Assembly (NCBI RefSeq): GCF_037095755.1 | Contig: NZ_JBAWKJ010000002.1 | Location: 1,261,748-1,325,747, forward strand | DNA length: 64,000 bases | Reading direction: 5' to 3' | Origin: Sphingopyxis sp. CCNWLW2 | Lineage (GTDB): Bacteria; Pseudomonadota; Alphaproteobacteria; Sphingomonadales; Sphingomonadaceae | In this document: positions 38,839 through 47,358 of the stretch, in pieces | How the letters are laid out: each line of letters starts with the position of its first letter | How positions within the stretch are numbered: the stretch's first letter is position 1 | The notes under the pieces: generated by a model | The model's input: the letters and a program-made list of their open reading frames with translations, nothing else | Database searches by the model: none | Told to the model about the DNA's origin: nothing | Translations under genes and position numbers: made by a program

Positions 38839-39592
38839 GCGCGCTGGCCGGCAGACCGGCAATCGTGAAACCGCCATCGACGCACAGCGTCTGCCCCGTC
38901 ATGTAGCCCGACTTTGTTCCGTCCAGGAGGAACAGGATGACACTGGCCACTTCCGGCGGCAGCCCGTAGCGCCGCATCGGCACAAGCGAGGTCCATTGCC
39001 CTCGAACCGCATCTCCGTGAACCCGTGTCGCCAGCGGGGTCTCGATCGGTCCGGGAGCGACCGCGTTGACCCGGATCGCATGGTCGGCCCATTCCGCCGC
39101 CAGCACGCGGGTCAATGCATCGAGACCACCTTTCGAGGCGCCATAGGCGGCGCGCCCTGCGTTGCCGCGAATTCCCGATACCGAGGTGATATTGACGATC
39201 GATCCGCCGGCGCCGGCGGCCATTTGCCGGGCCGCCTCGCGTGCCACAACGAAATTTCCGACAAGATTGACCTCCAGTAGCTGGCGAAACGCCGACGCAT
39301 CGGTGTCCATCGCCGAGAGATTGCGCCCCGTTCCGGCTGAATTGACGACGCCGCCGATCGGCCCGAGCGCCGCGATGCCGCGATCGATGACAGCCGCAAC
39401 TTCCAGCTCGTCCGTCACATCGAGTAGCTCGCAGTGAAGGTGCGGCTCGCCTCGCGCACGCAGCATGGCAAGGGCACCTCCATCACGGTCCGCCGCGACG
39501 ACCTTGTGGCCGCCCGCAAGGAGCGTCTCGACCGTCGCGAGACCAATTCCCGACGCGGCACCGGTGACCAACGTCGCCAATTCGAGCGTCAT
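38831..39592 (-). CDS. Short-chain dehydrogenase/reductase (SDR)
   Basis: 253 residues. The classical motifs are present: TGAASGIG, NSAG, Ser in ITSVSG, YGASK and GPIETPLA. This is a FabG-like or hydroxysteroid-type SDR that probably oxidises a hydroxyl intermediate. It overlaps the alpha/beta hydrolase upstream (ATGA) and the second SDR downstream. Confidence 0.92.
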   Translation of the reverse strand: MTLELATLVTGAASGIGLATVETLLAGGHKVVAADRDGGALAMLRARGEPHLHCELLDVTDELEVAAVIDRGIAALGPIGGVVNSAGTGRNLSAMDTDASAFRQLLEVNLVGNFVVAREAARQMAAGAGGSIVNITSVSGIRGNAGRAAYGASKGGLDALTRVLAAEWADHAIRVNAVAPGPIETPLATRVHGDAVRGQWTSLVPMRRYGLPPEVASVILFLLDGTKSGYMTGQTLCVDGGFTIAGLPASAHG

Positions 39593-40473
39593 CGGCCGTC
39601 GCTCTCATTCAGGAAATCGCGGATGACATCGCTGAAAACTTCGGGCGCCTCGAGGAAAGGGAAATGCGCGCCTCCCTCGGCCTCCGAAAATTCACGATAG
39701 CACGCGCCCGCGATCCGGCTCTGGATGAAACGCTGCGAGCGGGGCGGAACATGACTGACCGTGCCTCCCGTCACCAGCGTCGGCCGATCAATGCGCGCCA
39801 GGGTATCGCGCCAGTCGTTGGTGCTGTGGCTGAGGAGAAGTCCGGCGGCGACCGAGCTCGGCGTCCTGCCATTCTCCGCCAGGATCCAGTCAAAGAGTTC
39901 GGGCGAAATGCCCGGCGTCACCATGCTGCGCACGAAGCCTGCGCGGCTCTCCTCGCCTGCCGGCGAGCGCAAGGCGGCGCACAGGTCGCCGAGACTGCCG
40001 GGGGTGAACAAAGCACCGCAATCGGCCACTTCGTCCTCGTCCATGTCCGGCATGGCGAGAAGCATCGACGGCTGATCGACGAAAATGAACTTGTCGACCA
40101 GCGCGGTGCCGAAGAGATCGACATAGGCCCATAGGACCGACGCACCCATGGACCAGCCGAGAAGGCTGAAGCGCGCTAGGCCGAGCTGGCCGACAAGTTC
40201 TTCGATATCCTTCGCAAGGCGCGCCATGCGGAGCCCCTTCCCCGGATCCGGTGACAGGCCGTGCCCGCGAACATCGGGCACGATCACGGTGAAGGCATCC
40301 GAGAGGCTATCCAGCTGATGCTGGAACATCGCTCCCGATTGCGACCAGCCATGAACCATGACGAGCGCCGGCCCCGTCCCTTTCGTCCGATAGGCAATCC
40401 TTGCCCCATCCGACAGGGTGATCCAGCCTGCTGGTTCGGATGGCAGGGGCGGCCCCTGGCGAGCGCTCGTCAT
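39589..40473 (-). CDS. Alpha/beta hydrolase
   Basis: 294 residues. HGWSQSG oxyanion region, the nucleophile elbow GWSMGA (Ser), and the catalytic His in EGGAHFPFLE. No signal peptide. It could be an esterase, lactonase or ring-cleavage C-C hydrolase; being between a TonB receptor and two SDRs suggests an early hydrolytic step on an imported compound. Stop and start overlap with the SDR. Confidence 0.88.
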   Translation of the reverse strand: MTSARQGPPLPSEPAGWITLSDGARIAYRTKGTGPALVMVHGWSQSGAMFQHQLDSLSDAFTVIVPDVRGHGLSPDPGKGLRMARLAKDIEELVGQLGLARFSLLGWSMGASVLWAYVDLFGTALVDKFIFVDQPSMLLAMPDMDEDEVADCGALFTPGSLGDLCAALRSPAGEESRAGFVRSMVTPGISPELFDWILAENGRTPSSVAAGLLLSHSTNDWRDTLARIDRPTLVTGGTVSHVPPRSQRFIQSRIAGACYREFSEAEGGAHFPFLEAPEVFSDVIRDFLNESDGR

Positions 40474-40497
40474 ATCTGTTCCCTCCCGGCGCGCGGC

Positions 40498-42813
40498 TTA
40501 GAAATTCACGGTGATTTCGGCACCGAATTCGCGCGGACGGCCATAATAGGCTTCGTACATCGAGAAGGTACTCGCGATATCGAGCCCCGAGACGATGTAC
40601 TTCTTGTCGAACAGGTTGGTCGCGAACACGGCAAAGGTGACCTTCTCATTCGGGAGCGTGTAGGCGATCCGGCCGTTCACTACCGCATACCCCGGCTGCG
40701 CGATCGCCTCGACATTGTTCGGATCCTTGTAGGTTTTCGAACGGTAGGACACGTCGGCGCGGAGGTAGAGATCGCCTCCGCCGATGTCGGCATGCTGCTC
40801 GATCGATCCGTTGAGCGAGATCTTCGCCGTCTCGGGAAGCTTCGCGCTGAGCGGGAAGGATACGCCGGGATCGAGTTGGCGATATTCGCCATCGAGGTAG
40901 CTGAGCCCTCCCGCAACGCGCGTCCCGCTATCCAGCCGGATCGTGAGTTCGGCCTCGATACCGCGGATGCGTGCCGACCCGGCATTCTGGACGACCGGCT
41001 GCGGCGCCCCGCTGCTGTCCGCCTGGACGGATGTCAGCTGGAGGTTCGAATAATCACTCTGGAAAGCGTCGATATTGAAAGTGGCCCGGCGGTCGAAGAG
41101 GTTGGTCTTGAGTCCGATTTCATAGGCCTTGAGGCGCTCGGGCAGATAACGCTTCAGCGACTGCTGACTAAACAGGCGCGGCGTCCAGCCGCCGGTCTTG
41201 AAGCCGTCCGAATAGGAGGCATAGACCATGACGTCGTCGCTGATGTCGTAAGCCAGCGAAGCCATCGGCGTGAAGACATTGTCGGTGGATTTGCACTCGA
41301 TGAAGACGCCCGTCACATCGACGCCCGGACAGGTATATTCGCGCGGCTGTTCGAGGAAGAACCAGCGATTGCGGAAGTTCCGCTTTTCCTTGCTGTACCG
41401 TCCGCCGACCGTGAGATGCAGCTCGGGCGTGATGTCGAACGTTCCCTGACCGAAGATCGCATAGCTGTCGCCCTTCAACCGCCCGAGCGAACGGGCGTTG
41501 AAGTCGATCGGGATCGAGGTGTTGATCAGGCCGTCCCAGAGCTTAGCGATGATCCGGTTCTCGAGATCCTGATGCATGTAATAGAGACCCGCGGTCCATT
41601 TGAACCGGTCGCCGAACGAGGAGCCGTTGAACTGGATTTCCTGAGAGAATTGACCGTTGTCGTCATAGCTCGTGGTCTCGACCAGCGCGTAGGGCGAACT
41701 GTCGCCGTCGCGCCCGGCAAAGCCCTTGACGCCGCGATAGGCGGTGATGGACTTGATCGAGATATCGGGCGTCACTTCGAAGGTCGCGACCCCGGCGACG
41801 CCCCAGACGTCATAATGGTCGGCATTTGGCCCGGTTGCGCCGACGGCACCCGGCGCCGTGGCCCAGCGCCCGTCGAACTGCGAGTTCGCCGGCAGGCCAA
41901 GTTGCGCATTGATCGTCGGATAATATTCGGCGTTGAGCGCATCGACCAGCGGGCTCGCGCCCGCCGCATAACCGATGTTGCCGCCATAACCCATATGCTG
42001 GCGGATGCGGGTATAGTCCGCCGAGAGCGTGATATCGACGCCGCCCGATGGCGCCCAGCGCAGCACGCCGCGCACGGCGTCCTGGTTGATATTGCCCTGC
42101 CCCTCGCCGTCCTGGTCGAGATAGCGTTTCTGAAGATCGTCGGTATTGCGGCTCGAAGCCGAGATGCGCAACGCAAGCGTATTCCCCAAGGGAATATTGG
42201 CGCTTCCCGCGATATCGAGGCGCTTGTACGAGCCGCCCGTGATCGAGAGCTTGCCCGAGAAATCCTCGAAATCGGGCTTGACCGTCGTGATGCGGATCGC
42301 GCCGCCGATCGTGTTCTTGCCGTAAAGCGTTCCCTGGGGTCCGCGAAGAACTTCGACCGACTGGGTGTCACCGAGCGAATTGAGGGCTCCGCTCGAGCTC
42401 GCGACATAAACATCGTCGACATAGAGCCCGACGCCGGGTTCGTTCGGCATCAGAAAGTCGTTCTGTCCGACGCCGCGAATGAATATCTGCGCCGTCGTTC
42501 CGCCGCCATCGGGCCGGCCGTTATTGATTTCGACGCCCGGAACAAATTTCGAGAAGTCCTTGAGGTCGCCCGCGCCCTGTGCCGCGAGCGTATCGCCGCT
42601 CACCGCCGTGATCGAGATGGGAACATCCTGCAGATTTTCGGCGCGGCGCCGCGCGGTGACCACGATTTCTCCGTCGGCGGAACTCGCCTCCATGGTCCCG
42701 TCCCGCACTTCCTCGGCCGGCGCATTTCCGGCCTCCTGCGCTTGCGCGATGGTACTCGCTGCAATCAGCCCTGCGCCGCATACGCCCACGGCGAGAATCG
42801 CCTTGATCGACAT
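40498..42813 (-). CDS. TonB-dependent receptor of the IclR-linked region
   Basis: 771 residues from MSIKAILAVG, selected for the strong GGAGGGAGAGGG site. Signal peptide to about residue 25 (AQA). TonB box EIVVTARRR, plug motifs VPGVEINNG, IFIRGVGQNDF, LYVDDVYVASSS, SVEVLRGPQGTLYGKNTIGGAI, and a barrel ending FGAEITVNF. It is of the type commonly linked to complex organic substrates in sphingomonads. It heads the operon with the hydrolase and the SDRs; a motif shared with the iclR promoter lies upstream. Confidence 0.95.
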   Translation of the reverse strand: MSIKAILAVGVCGAGLIAASTIAQAQEAGNAPAEEVRDGTMEASSADGEIVVTARRRAENLQDVPISITAVSGDTLAAQGAGDLKDFSKFVPGVEINNGRPDGGGTTAQIFIRGVGQNDFLMPNEPGVGLYVDDVYVASSSGALNSLGDTQSVEVLRGPQGTLYGKNTIGGAIRITTVKPDFEDFSGKLSITGGSYKRLDIAGSANIPLGNTLALRISASSRNTDDLQKRYLDQDGEGQGNINQDAVRGVLRWAPSGGVDITLSADYTRIRQHMGYGGNIGYAAGASPLVDALNAEYYPTINAQLGLPANSQFDGRWATAPGAVGATGPNADHYDVWGVAGVATFEVTPDISIKSITAYRGVKGFAGRDGDSSPYALVETTSYDDNGQFSQEIQFNGSSFGDRFKWTAGLYYMHQDLENRIIAKLWDGLINTSIPIDFNARSLGRLKGDSYAIFGQGTFDITPELHLTVGGRYSKEKRNFRNRWFFLEQPREYTCPGVDVTGVFIECKSTDNVFTPMASLAYDISDDVMVYASYSDGFKTGGWTPRLFSQQSLKRYLPERLKAYEIGLKTNLFDRRATFNIDAFQSDYSNLQLTSVQADSSGAPQPVVQNAGSARIRGIEAELTIRLDSGTRVAGGLSYLDGEYRQLDPGVSFPLSAKLPETAKISLNGSIEQHADIGGGDLYLRADVSYRSKTYKDPNNVEAIAQPGYAVVNGRIAYTLPNEKVTFAVFATNLFDKKYIVSGLDIASTFSMYEAYYGRPREFGAEITVNF

Positions 42814-42911
42814 AATCCCTCTCCCTCCAATCGGCACTTCTGCGCCGTTACGTCATATCTAGAAAGCGGATCTCCCGATGCGGAGGGAGCAAAGGCGATT
42901 GCACCGAAAAT

Positions 42912-42947
42912 GGTTCAAATAATGAAATAGCAATATCAAATTTTGAT
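42912..42947. promoter_or_regulatory. Candidate operator region upstream of the TonB receptor
   Basis: GGTTCAAATAATG (42912-42924) resembles the reverse complement of a site before the iclR gene. A separate perfect inverted repeat, ATCAAA-T-TTTGAT, is at 42935-42947. The region is AT-rich in a GC-rich genome, so it probably holds the receptor promoter. Confidence 0.4.
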
Positions 42948-43078
42948 CGGGGCCGAGCGGCGCAGGGCGCTCGGGCCTCTGATTCTCGTGAGATGGCTCA
43001 ACGGCGGCGCTGATCCTCGTCATTCTGTTCAAGATTCCATATGTCGGCCGCGTCTTTCGGGCGCTCTTCTCCTTCGCG

Positions 43079-43570
43079 TTGCTCGCCTTCGGCATCTTCC
43101 TCGTGCTCCAGCAGGCGCCCTTCGATCCCAATCTGTCGCGCATCACCGCGAGCCTCGGTCTCGACAAACAGGAGGTGGTCGGCGACGAAGTCCGCATCCC
43201 GATGGGACGAGACGGGCATTTCTGGGCGAAGGTTAAGCTCAACGGCACCGAGACGCGCATGCTCGTCGACAGCGGCGCGACAGTCACCGCCTTGTCCGAG
43301 GCCACCGCCGACGCCGCGGGCGTCAAGGCCGACGCGACGCTTGTGCCCTTGCTCATGAAGACGGCGAACGGCACTGTCCGCGCCGATGCCGGGACGGTCG
43401 AGCGGCTGACGATCGGCGGTATCGCCGCGCGAAAGCTGAAGGTCGTGATCTCGCCCGGCCTCGGCGACACCGACGTGCTCGGCATGAACTTCCTGTCCGA
43501 GCTCGAATCTTGGCGGGTCGAAGGCCGCACGTTGATCCTCACGCCCGAGGGCGAGACGAAAGCGGTTTGA
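43079..43570 (+). CDS. Retropepsin-like (clan AA) aspartic protease, N-terminus uncertain
   Basis: About 163 residues from TTG 43079. The core has the aspartic protease signature MLVDSGATVTALS and the matching second-half motif LGMNFLSELESW, as in TIGR02281-type membrane-anchored proteases. The frame stays open upstream to a stop at 42989 and encodes a further hydrophobic helix (ALILVILFKIPYVGRVFRAL), typical of this family, but contains no ATG, GTG or TTG there. So the true start is non-canonical, or there is a frameshift or sequence error. The mature domain faces the periplasm. Confidence 0.78.
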   Translation: MLAFGIFLVLQQAPFDPNLSRITASLGLDKQEVVGDEVRIPMGRDGHFWAKVKLNGTETRMLVDSGATVTALSEATADAAGVKADATLVPLLMKTANGTVRADAGTVERLTIGGIAARKLKVVISPGLGDTDVLGMNFLSELESWRVEGRTLILTPEGETKAV

Positions 43571-43709
43571 CGCCAAGCGGATCGAAAGGGGGCATTCGCG
43601 CGCCGCGGCGACATGTCGCGGGATCGGTGCGGGGATCGGCGCGGCGCGCGATTGGCATAGCACATGGCACCGGCAGACCAGACGATCTCCGCATGACCCG
43701 TGCGGCCGA

Positions 43710-43734
43710 GGAACCCCGGCAAACCGCAAAAGTT
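43710..43734 (+). promoter_or_regulatory. EcfG-type general-stress promoter
   Basis: GGAAC (43710-43714), 17 bp, then GTT (43732-43734) agrees with the alphaproteobacterial EcfG consensus GGAAC-N16/17-CGTT except for the C. It lies 90 bp before a CsbD-like small stress protein. Confidence 0.55.
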
Positions 43735-43823
43735 GCGCGCCGAACTGAAGATAAACCGTGAGGGATAAAGGCAACTTCAGTGCTGCCCAGCCGTTAATCC
43801 GAAACACTTCAATGGAGGTTCCA

Positions 43824-44000
43824 ATGAGCGTTAAAGGTCAGATCAAGGAAGCTGCCGGCTATGTGAAGGAAGAAGCCTTCGAGAACGGCGACAGCCCCGA
43901 ATCCAAGCGCAAGGCGCAGGAAGGCCGCGACCTTCGCAACGAAGGGCGCATCGAGGATGGCAAGCCGCCGAAGTCGGGTACGCCCGGCACCGAAAAGTAA
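43824..44000 (+). CDS. CsbD-like small stress protein
   Basis: 58 residues. The start is MSVKGQIKEAAGYVKEEAF, with AGGTTCC as a weak ribosome site and a longer frame upstream rejected. The N-terminal half resembles CsbD (VKGQIKEAAGYVKE), and the rest is hydrophilic and charged. CsbD-like proteins are general-stress proteins of unknown mechanism. An EcfG-like promoter precedes it. Confidence 0.7.
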   Translation: MSVKGQIKEAAGYVKEEAFENGDSPESKRKAQEGRDLRNEGRIEDGKPPKSGTPGTEK

Positions 44001-44050
44001 TCACCCCTACCTCATCCTGGCAACTCGGGTCCGCTTCGGCGGACCCTTTT

Positions 44051-44497
44051 TCATTCCGGCGCGGTCGCTTCCCTCGCTGCGCCGAGTCGCTTTAATGTCC
44101 GTTCGTCGCGCACGGCGCCGAACCAGCGCGTCAGCGCGGCGGTGAACAGCGGCCGCTCGCCGACCGCCTCGAACAGGGTCAGAGACGAACGCAGCTTCAT
44201 CGCATCGACTTCGCCGAACACGGCCACCGGATCGCTCGCCGTCAGATCCTGCAGGGCCTCGACGCATTCGAGATAGCGAGCGCCGAGGGCGGGGTGCGCG
44301 AGGTAGGCGCGTGCTTCGTCGAGACCGGCAATGGCGTAGCGCTGGGCCATCGCGCTGCGTCCGAGCCCGGTGAGCTGCGGGAATATATACCACATCCAAT
44401 GCGAGCGCTTGGCGCCGCGCCGAATTTCGTCGAGCGCGCGCGGCCAGACCTGCGCCTGCGCATCAACGAAACGGCCGGGGTCAAAATCGTCCGTCAT
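44051..44497 (-). CDS. DUF1810 domain protein
   Basis: 148 residues beginning MTDDFDPGRFVDAQ. The DUF1810 signature is clear: AQAQVWPRALDEIRRGAKRSHWMWYIFPQLTGLGRSAMAQRYAI. Function unknown. Its ATG overlaps the SRAP gene's stop as ATGA, so it is cotranscribed with an abasic-site protection protein. Confidence 0.88.
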   Translation of the reverse strand: MTDDFDPGRFVDAQAQVWPRALDEIRRGAKRSHWMWYIFPQLTGLGRSAMAQRYAIAGLDEARAYLAHPALGARYLECVEALQDLTASDPVAVFGEVDAMKLRSSLTLFEAVGERPLFTAALTRWFGAVRDERTLKRLGAAREATAPE

Positions 44498-45111
44498 AGT
44501 GCCAGCGCGCCCTGTGCCGGGCGTTTGCCGAAGACCTGCGTCGGCTTGAGGCTTCCCTCGGGTAGCCATTTGAGGACATCGGCGGCGGGAACGCGCGGGT
44601 CGAGCCAGGCCGCCCATTGATCGCGGGCGAGCGGAATGATCTGGCGATGATGATAGGGCGCGATGTCGGGACCGGCGTCCATCGTGAGCAGGGTAAAGGC
44701 TTCACCGTCCTCATATTCGCGCCAGATGCCGGCCATGCAGAACCAGCGATGATCCTTCATCGTGAAGAGCCACTTATCGAGACGCTTCTGGGCCTTGTCG
44801 GCGGGATCGGTGAATTCATAGAAGCCGTCGCACAGGACCAGACAGCGATGCGACGAGAAATCGCGCCCTTCCGAACGAAAGTTATAGACCGGTTTTCCCT
44901 TTGGCCCGGGCCAACTCCACCGCCGGTTGACGAGCTCGCCGCGCAATACCCCCTCGCTGCTCCGCACGATCGGTGCCATATCCGTGATGCGAACATCCTC
45001 GCGCGCCGGGACGTTCGGCGCGCCCTCGGGCATGTCGATCTTGATTTTCAGATCATCGAAATCTTCGGCAATCGAGGCGATGTCGACTTCCAGCCGGTAA
45101 TCATTGCACAT
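44494..45111 (-). CDS. SRAP-domain protein (SOS response-associated peptidase, YedK/HMCES-like)
   Basis: 205 residues, MCNDYRLEVD, with the catalytic Cys2 required for covalent capture of abasic sites. The other active-site residues fit: NFRSE (Asn and Arg), DGFYEF (Glu) and PYHHRQI (His). SRAP proteins form a DNA-protein crosslink with abasic sites in single-stranded DNA. It is divergent from a second SRAP-like gene and coupled to DUF1810. Confidence 0.93.
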   Translation of the reverse strand: MCNDYRLEVDIASIAEDFDDLKIKIDMPEGAPNVPAREDVRITDMAPIVRSSEGVLRGELVNRRWSWPGPKGKPVYNFRSEGRDFSSHRCLVLCDGFYEFTDPADKAQKRLDKWLFTMKDHRWFCMAGIWREYEDGEAFTLLTMDAGPDIAPYHHRQIIPLARDQWAAWLDPRVPAADVLKWLPEGSLKPTQVFGKRPAQGALAL

Positions 45112-45166
45112 TCGCTTGGCGCCCCTCGCTCTTGCGACTCATCTTTGTTCCCATTATGTTCCATCC

Positions 45167-45679
45167 ATGTCCATCGCGCCAACGCCTTTTGATCCCGATG
45201 CCCCCGACGGCGGCGTGACAGCGCTTGTGCGCCGCAATCCGGACAATATGGCCGAAGTCGAAATGGTCAAAGCGGTCTGGGGTTCCGATCCGCGCTTCTC
45301 GGACGGGGTCAATTACCGCTTCGTGCGCACCGAAGGCCGCGCCTTCCCGAACCGCCGCTGCCTGATTCCGGCATCGGAGTTCCGCATGGGCACCGGCGAT
45401 CATAGATACCGGGTGACGCTCGACAGCGGCAATTTCTTCTATCTCGCCGCCGTCTGGGATCCGCCGCTCGCCGACTGGCCGCTCTCGTACCGCATCCTCA
45501 CGATCCCGGCGGGCGCCGATGTGATACCCTATCAGTCGCGCCACGGGGTCATCGTCGAGCGCCGCAATGTGATGCACTGGCTCGACGGCACGCTGCCGAA
45601 CGACGAGCTGTTCGCAGAGCCGCCGCGGCACAGCTTGTTTGTCGAACCGCTGCGGGCGCAAGCCTCGCTCGCGCTGTGA
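45167..45679 (+). CDS. SRAP-like paralogue lacking the catalytic Cys2
   Basis: 170 residues from MSIAPTPFDP. The alignment to SRAP is visible: SIAPTP for the usual NIAPTQ, VNYRF (Asn-x-Arg), NRRCLIPASEF (Glu) and SRHGVIVE (His). So the DNA-binding and catalytic pocket is largely kept, but the start MCxR segment with Cys2 is missing. An upstream TTG at 45104 would add residues, yet still without Cys2. It is coupled to the AlkB-like gene by GTGA. Probably an inactive or regulatory partner, or one with different chemistry. Confidence 0.72.
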   Translation: MSIAPTPFDPDAPDGGVTALVRRNPDNMAEVEMVKAVWGSDPRFSDGVNYRFVRTEGRAFPNRRCLIPASEFRMGTGDHRYRVTLDSGNFFYLAAVWDPPLADWPLSYRILTIPAGADVIPYQSRHGVIVERRNVMHWLDGTLPNDELFAEPPRHSLFVEPLRAQASLAL

Positions 45680-46257
45680 CGCGCAGCGCCGCTGCGCGGG
45701 CGCCGCAGCCAGACCTCTTCGGTCCGGCCCTGCTTCCCGGCCTCGCCTATCGCGACGATGTCATCACCCCCGCCGAAGAGACCCAGCTGATCGCACGCAT
45801 CGAGGCGGCAGAGCTGACGCCCTTCCAGTTCCAGCAGTGGGAAGGAAAAAGACTGACGCGATCGTTCGGCTGGACTTATGATTTCCAGACCGGCCGCTTC
45901 GCCCCCGGCGAAGCTATACCCGAATGGCTCGACACCATTCGCGACCGCGCCGCCCGATTTGCAGGGATCGATCCGGCCGCGCTCGAGCAGGCTCTCGTCA
46001 TTCACTATGGGATCGGCGCAGGGATCGGCTGGCACAAGGACCGGCCGGTGTTCGAACATGTCGTCGGCGTCTCGCTCGGCGCACCTGCGACGATGCGCTT
46101 CCGCCGGCGATGCGAGAGCAAGTTCGAGCGTGCCACCGCCGAACTCCTTCCTCGCTCGATCTATCATATGCAGGGCGAGGTCCGCGACGATTGGGAATAT
46201 AGCATCGCCGCGATGGACGTCCCACGCTGGTCGATAACCTTTCGCAGCCTGCGCTGA
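45676..46257 (+). CDS. AlkB-like Fe(II)/2-oxoglutarate dioxygenase
   Basis: 193 residues from GTG, overlapping the SRAP-like stop as GTGA. The iron facial triad is HKD in GWHKDRP (His-x-Asp) and the distal His in SIYHMQGEVRDDWEY; the 2-oxoglutarate-binding Arg is in RWSITFRSLR. AlkB-type enzymes demethylate alkylated DNA or RNA bases oxidatively. The pairing with SRAP genes suggests a DNA-damage unit. It is shorter than E. coli AlkB and matches the ALKBH-like subgroup lacking an N-terminal extension. Confidence 0.9.
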   Translation: MTRSAAARAPQPDLFGPALLPGLAYRDDVITPAEETQLIARIEAAELTPFQFQQWEGKRLTRSFGWTYDFQTGRFAPGEAIPEWLDTIRDRAARFAGIDPAALEQALVIHYGIGAGIGWHKDRPVFEHVVGVSLGAPATMRFRRRCESKFERATAELLPRSIYHMQGEVRDDWEYSIAAMDVPRWSITFRSLR

Positions 46258-46294
46258 GGATGGCCAGGCCGCATCGAGACGCGACCCCAAGCCA

Positions 46295-46816
46295 TCATGC
46301 CGAAGCCAAAGCAGGCGCGGCGCGTTCAGCCTCGACCGCCTCGATCATCATCGAAAGCGCCGCTACTATGGCGTGATCGAGCACGGCTTCACGTCCGATG
46401 TCGCCGAAATGACATTCTTGTCCGCAGCGCCGACCATCACGCGCGTGGCAGGCGAGATAGACCAGCCCAACTTCTTCCTCTTCCTCCTGCGGGCCGCAAA
46501 AGCCGGTCAGCGAAATGGCGAAATCGGCGTGACTGTTCGCGAGCGCGCCAGCGGCCATGGCCTCGGCGACCTCGCGGTTGACCGCATCGCAGCGCTCTGC
46601 GTCCGAGCGGTCAACGCCCAGTTGCTCGCATTTGGCATCGATCGAATAGACGACGAAGCCGCGCTCGAGATGCGAACCCAGGTCGACGTCTCGCGCCATA
46701 AGGGCGGCCAGTTGGCCGCCCGTACAGCTTTCGGCGGTCGCCCAGCGAAGCGCGCTCCCGCGGAGTGCCTCCGCCAGGCGGCGCACATGCATCGCGATGC
46801 CGCGCTGCGCCGACAT
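46295..46816 (-). CDS. CinA C-terminal domain (PncC-like nicotinamide-nucleotide amidase)
   Basis: 173 residues. The diagnostic AESCTGG motif (near 35-41) and ISLTGFCGP fit PncC/CinA C-terminal amidases, which deamidate nicotinamide mononucleotide to nicotinate mononucleotide. It has an acidic stretch (EEEEEVG) after the second motif. It starts 7 bp after the hemerythrin stop, so it is probably cotranscribed with it under the EcfG-like promoter. Confidence 0.85.
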   Translation of the reverse strand: MSAQRGIAMHVRRLAEALRGSALRWATAESCTGGQLAALMARDVDLGSHLERGFVVYSIDAKCEQLGVDRSDAERCDAVNREVAEAMAAGALANSHADFAISLTGFCGPQEEEEEVGLVYLACHARDGRRCGQECHFGDIGREAVLDHAIVAALSMMIEAVEAERAAPALASA

Positions 46817-46823
46817 GTCAGCG

Positions 46824-47318
46824 TTACATCGTGGTTGTTTCGGCGGGCGGCAGCCCAGCGGTTTCGGCCTGCGCCTTCAGCTCTTCCTTGCGGGCGAGCA
46901 TCTTCTCGCCGAGCGCATCAAGATCGACGTCGGCGGCACGCGCTTGCTGGAACATGTTGTCGTGCTGCTTCTCTTCTTCCTTCACATGATGCTCGATCTC
47001 TTCCTTCAGCACGGTGACCTTGGAATCGAAAAATTCGTCATCGGGGCTCGATGCGACGATCTCGTTGATCAGAATCTTCGCGCCGTCATGCTCGACATAG
47101 GCTTCCTTGAGCAGGTCGTCGTCGATCTTGCCCTTGAGCGCCGGGTAGAAGACCTCTTCCTCGATCTGCGCATGGATTTTGAGTTCGGTGCAGATCTGGT
47201 CGGCAAGCTTGCCCTTGGCGCTGCTGCCGTTCGCCTTGTCGAACTCGGCAAACAATTTCTCGACGGTGCGATGATCGGCCGCGAGAATATGGGTCGCGTC
47301 GGTGTCGATCGGTTTCAT
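46824..47318 (-). CDS. Hemerythrin HHE domain protein
   Basis: 164 residues from MKPIDTDATH, with GAGGAGA as ribosome site. The diiron ligands follow the HHE pattern: His in LAADHRTVEKLF, His-x3-Glu in KIHAQIEEEVFYPAL, His in VEHDGAK, and EIEHHVKEEE. Hemerythrin-like proteins bind O2 or NO, or scavenge iron and ROS. An EcfG-like promoter (47383-47359) is upstream, which suggests general-stress induction. Confidence 0.92.
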   Translation of the reverse strand: MKPIDTDATHILAADHRTVEKLFAEFDKANGSSAKGKLADQICTELKIHAQIEEEVFYPALKGKIDDDLLKEAYVEHDGAKILINEIVASSPDDEFFDSKVTVLKEEIEHHVKEEEKQHDNMFQQARAADVDLDALGEKMLARKEELKAQAETAGLPPAETTTM

Positions 47319-47358
47319 CTCAGTCTCCTCATGTTGCTCTCCCCGCCGACAGGAAGGC

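Noticed and set aside
40261..42930. 889-codon plus-strand open frame opposite the TonB receptor
   Set aside because: It is an antisense shadow of a high-GC gene; composition is Arg/Ala/Asp-rich, without motifs or ribosome site, and the minus-strand receptor is unambiguous.
45104..45166. Upstream TTG start for the SRAP-like gene, giving MHIRL
   Set aside because: It would overlap the divergent SRAP start and still lacks Cys2; resemblance to MCGRF is probably chance. ATG 45167 is kept with caution.
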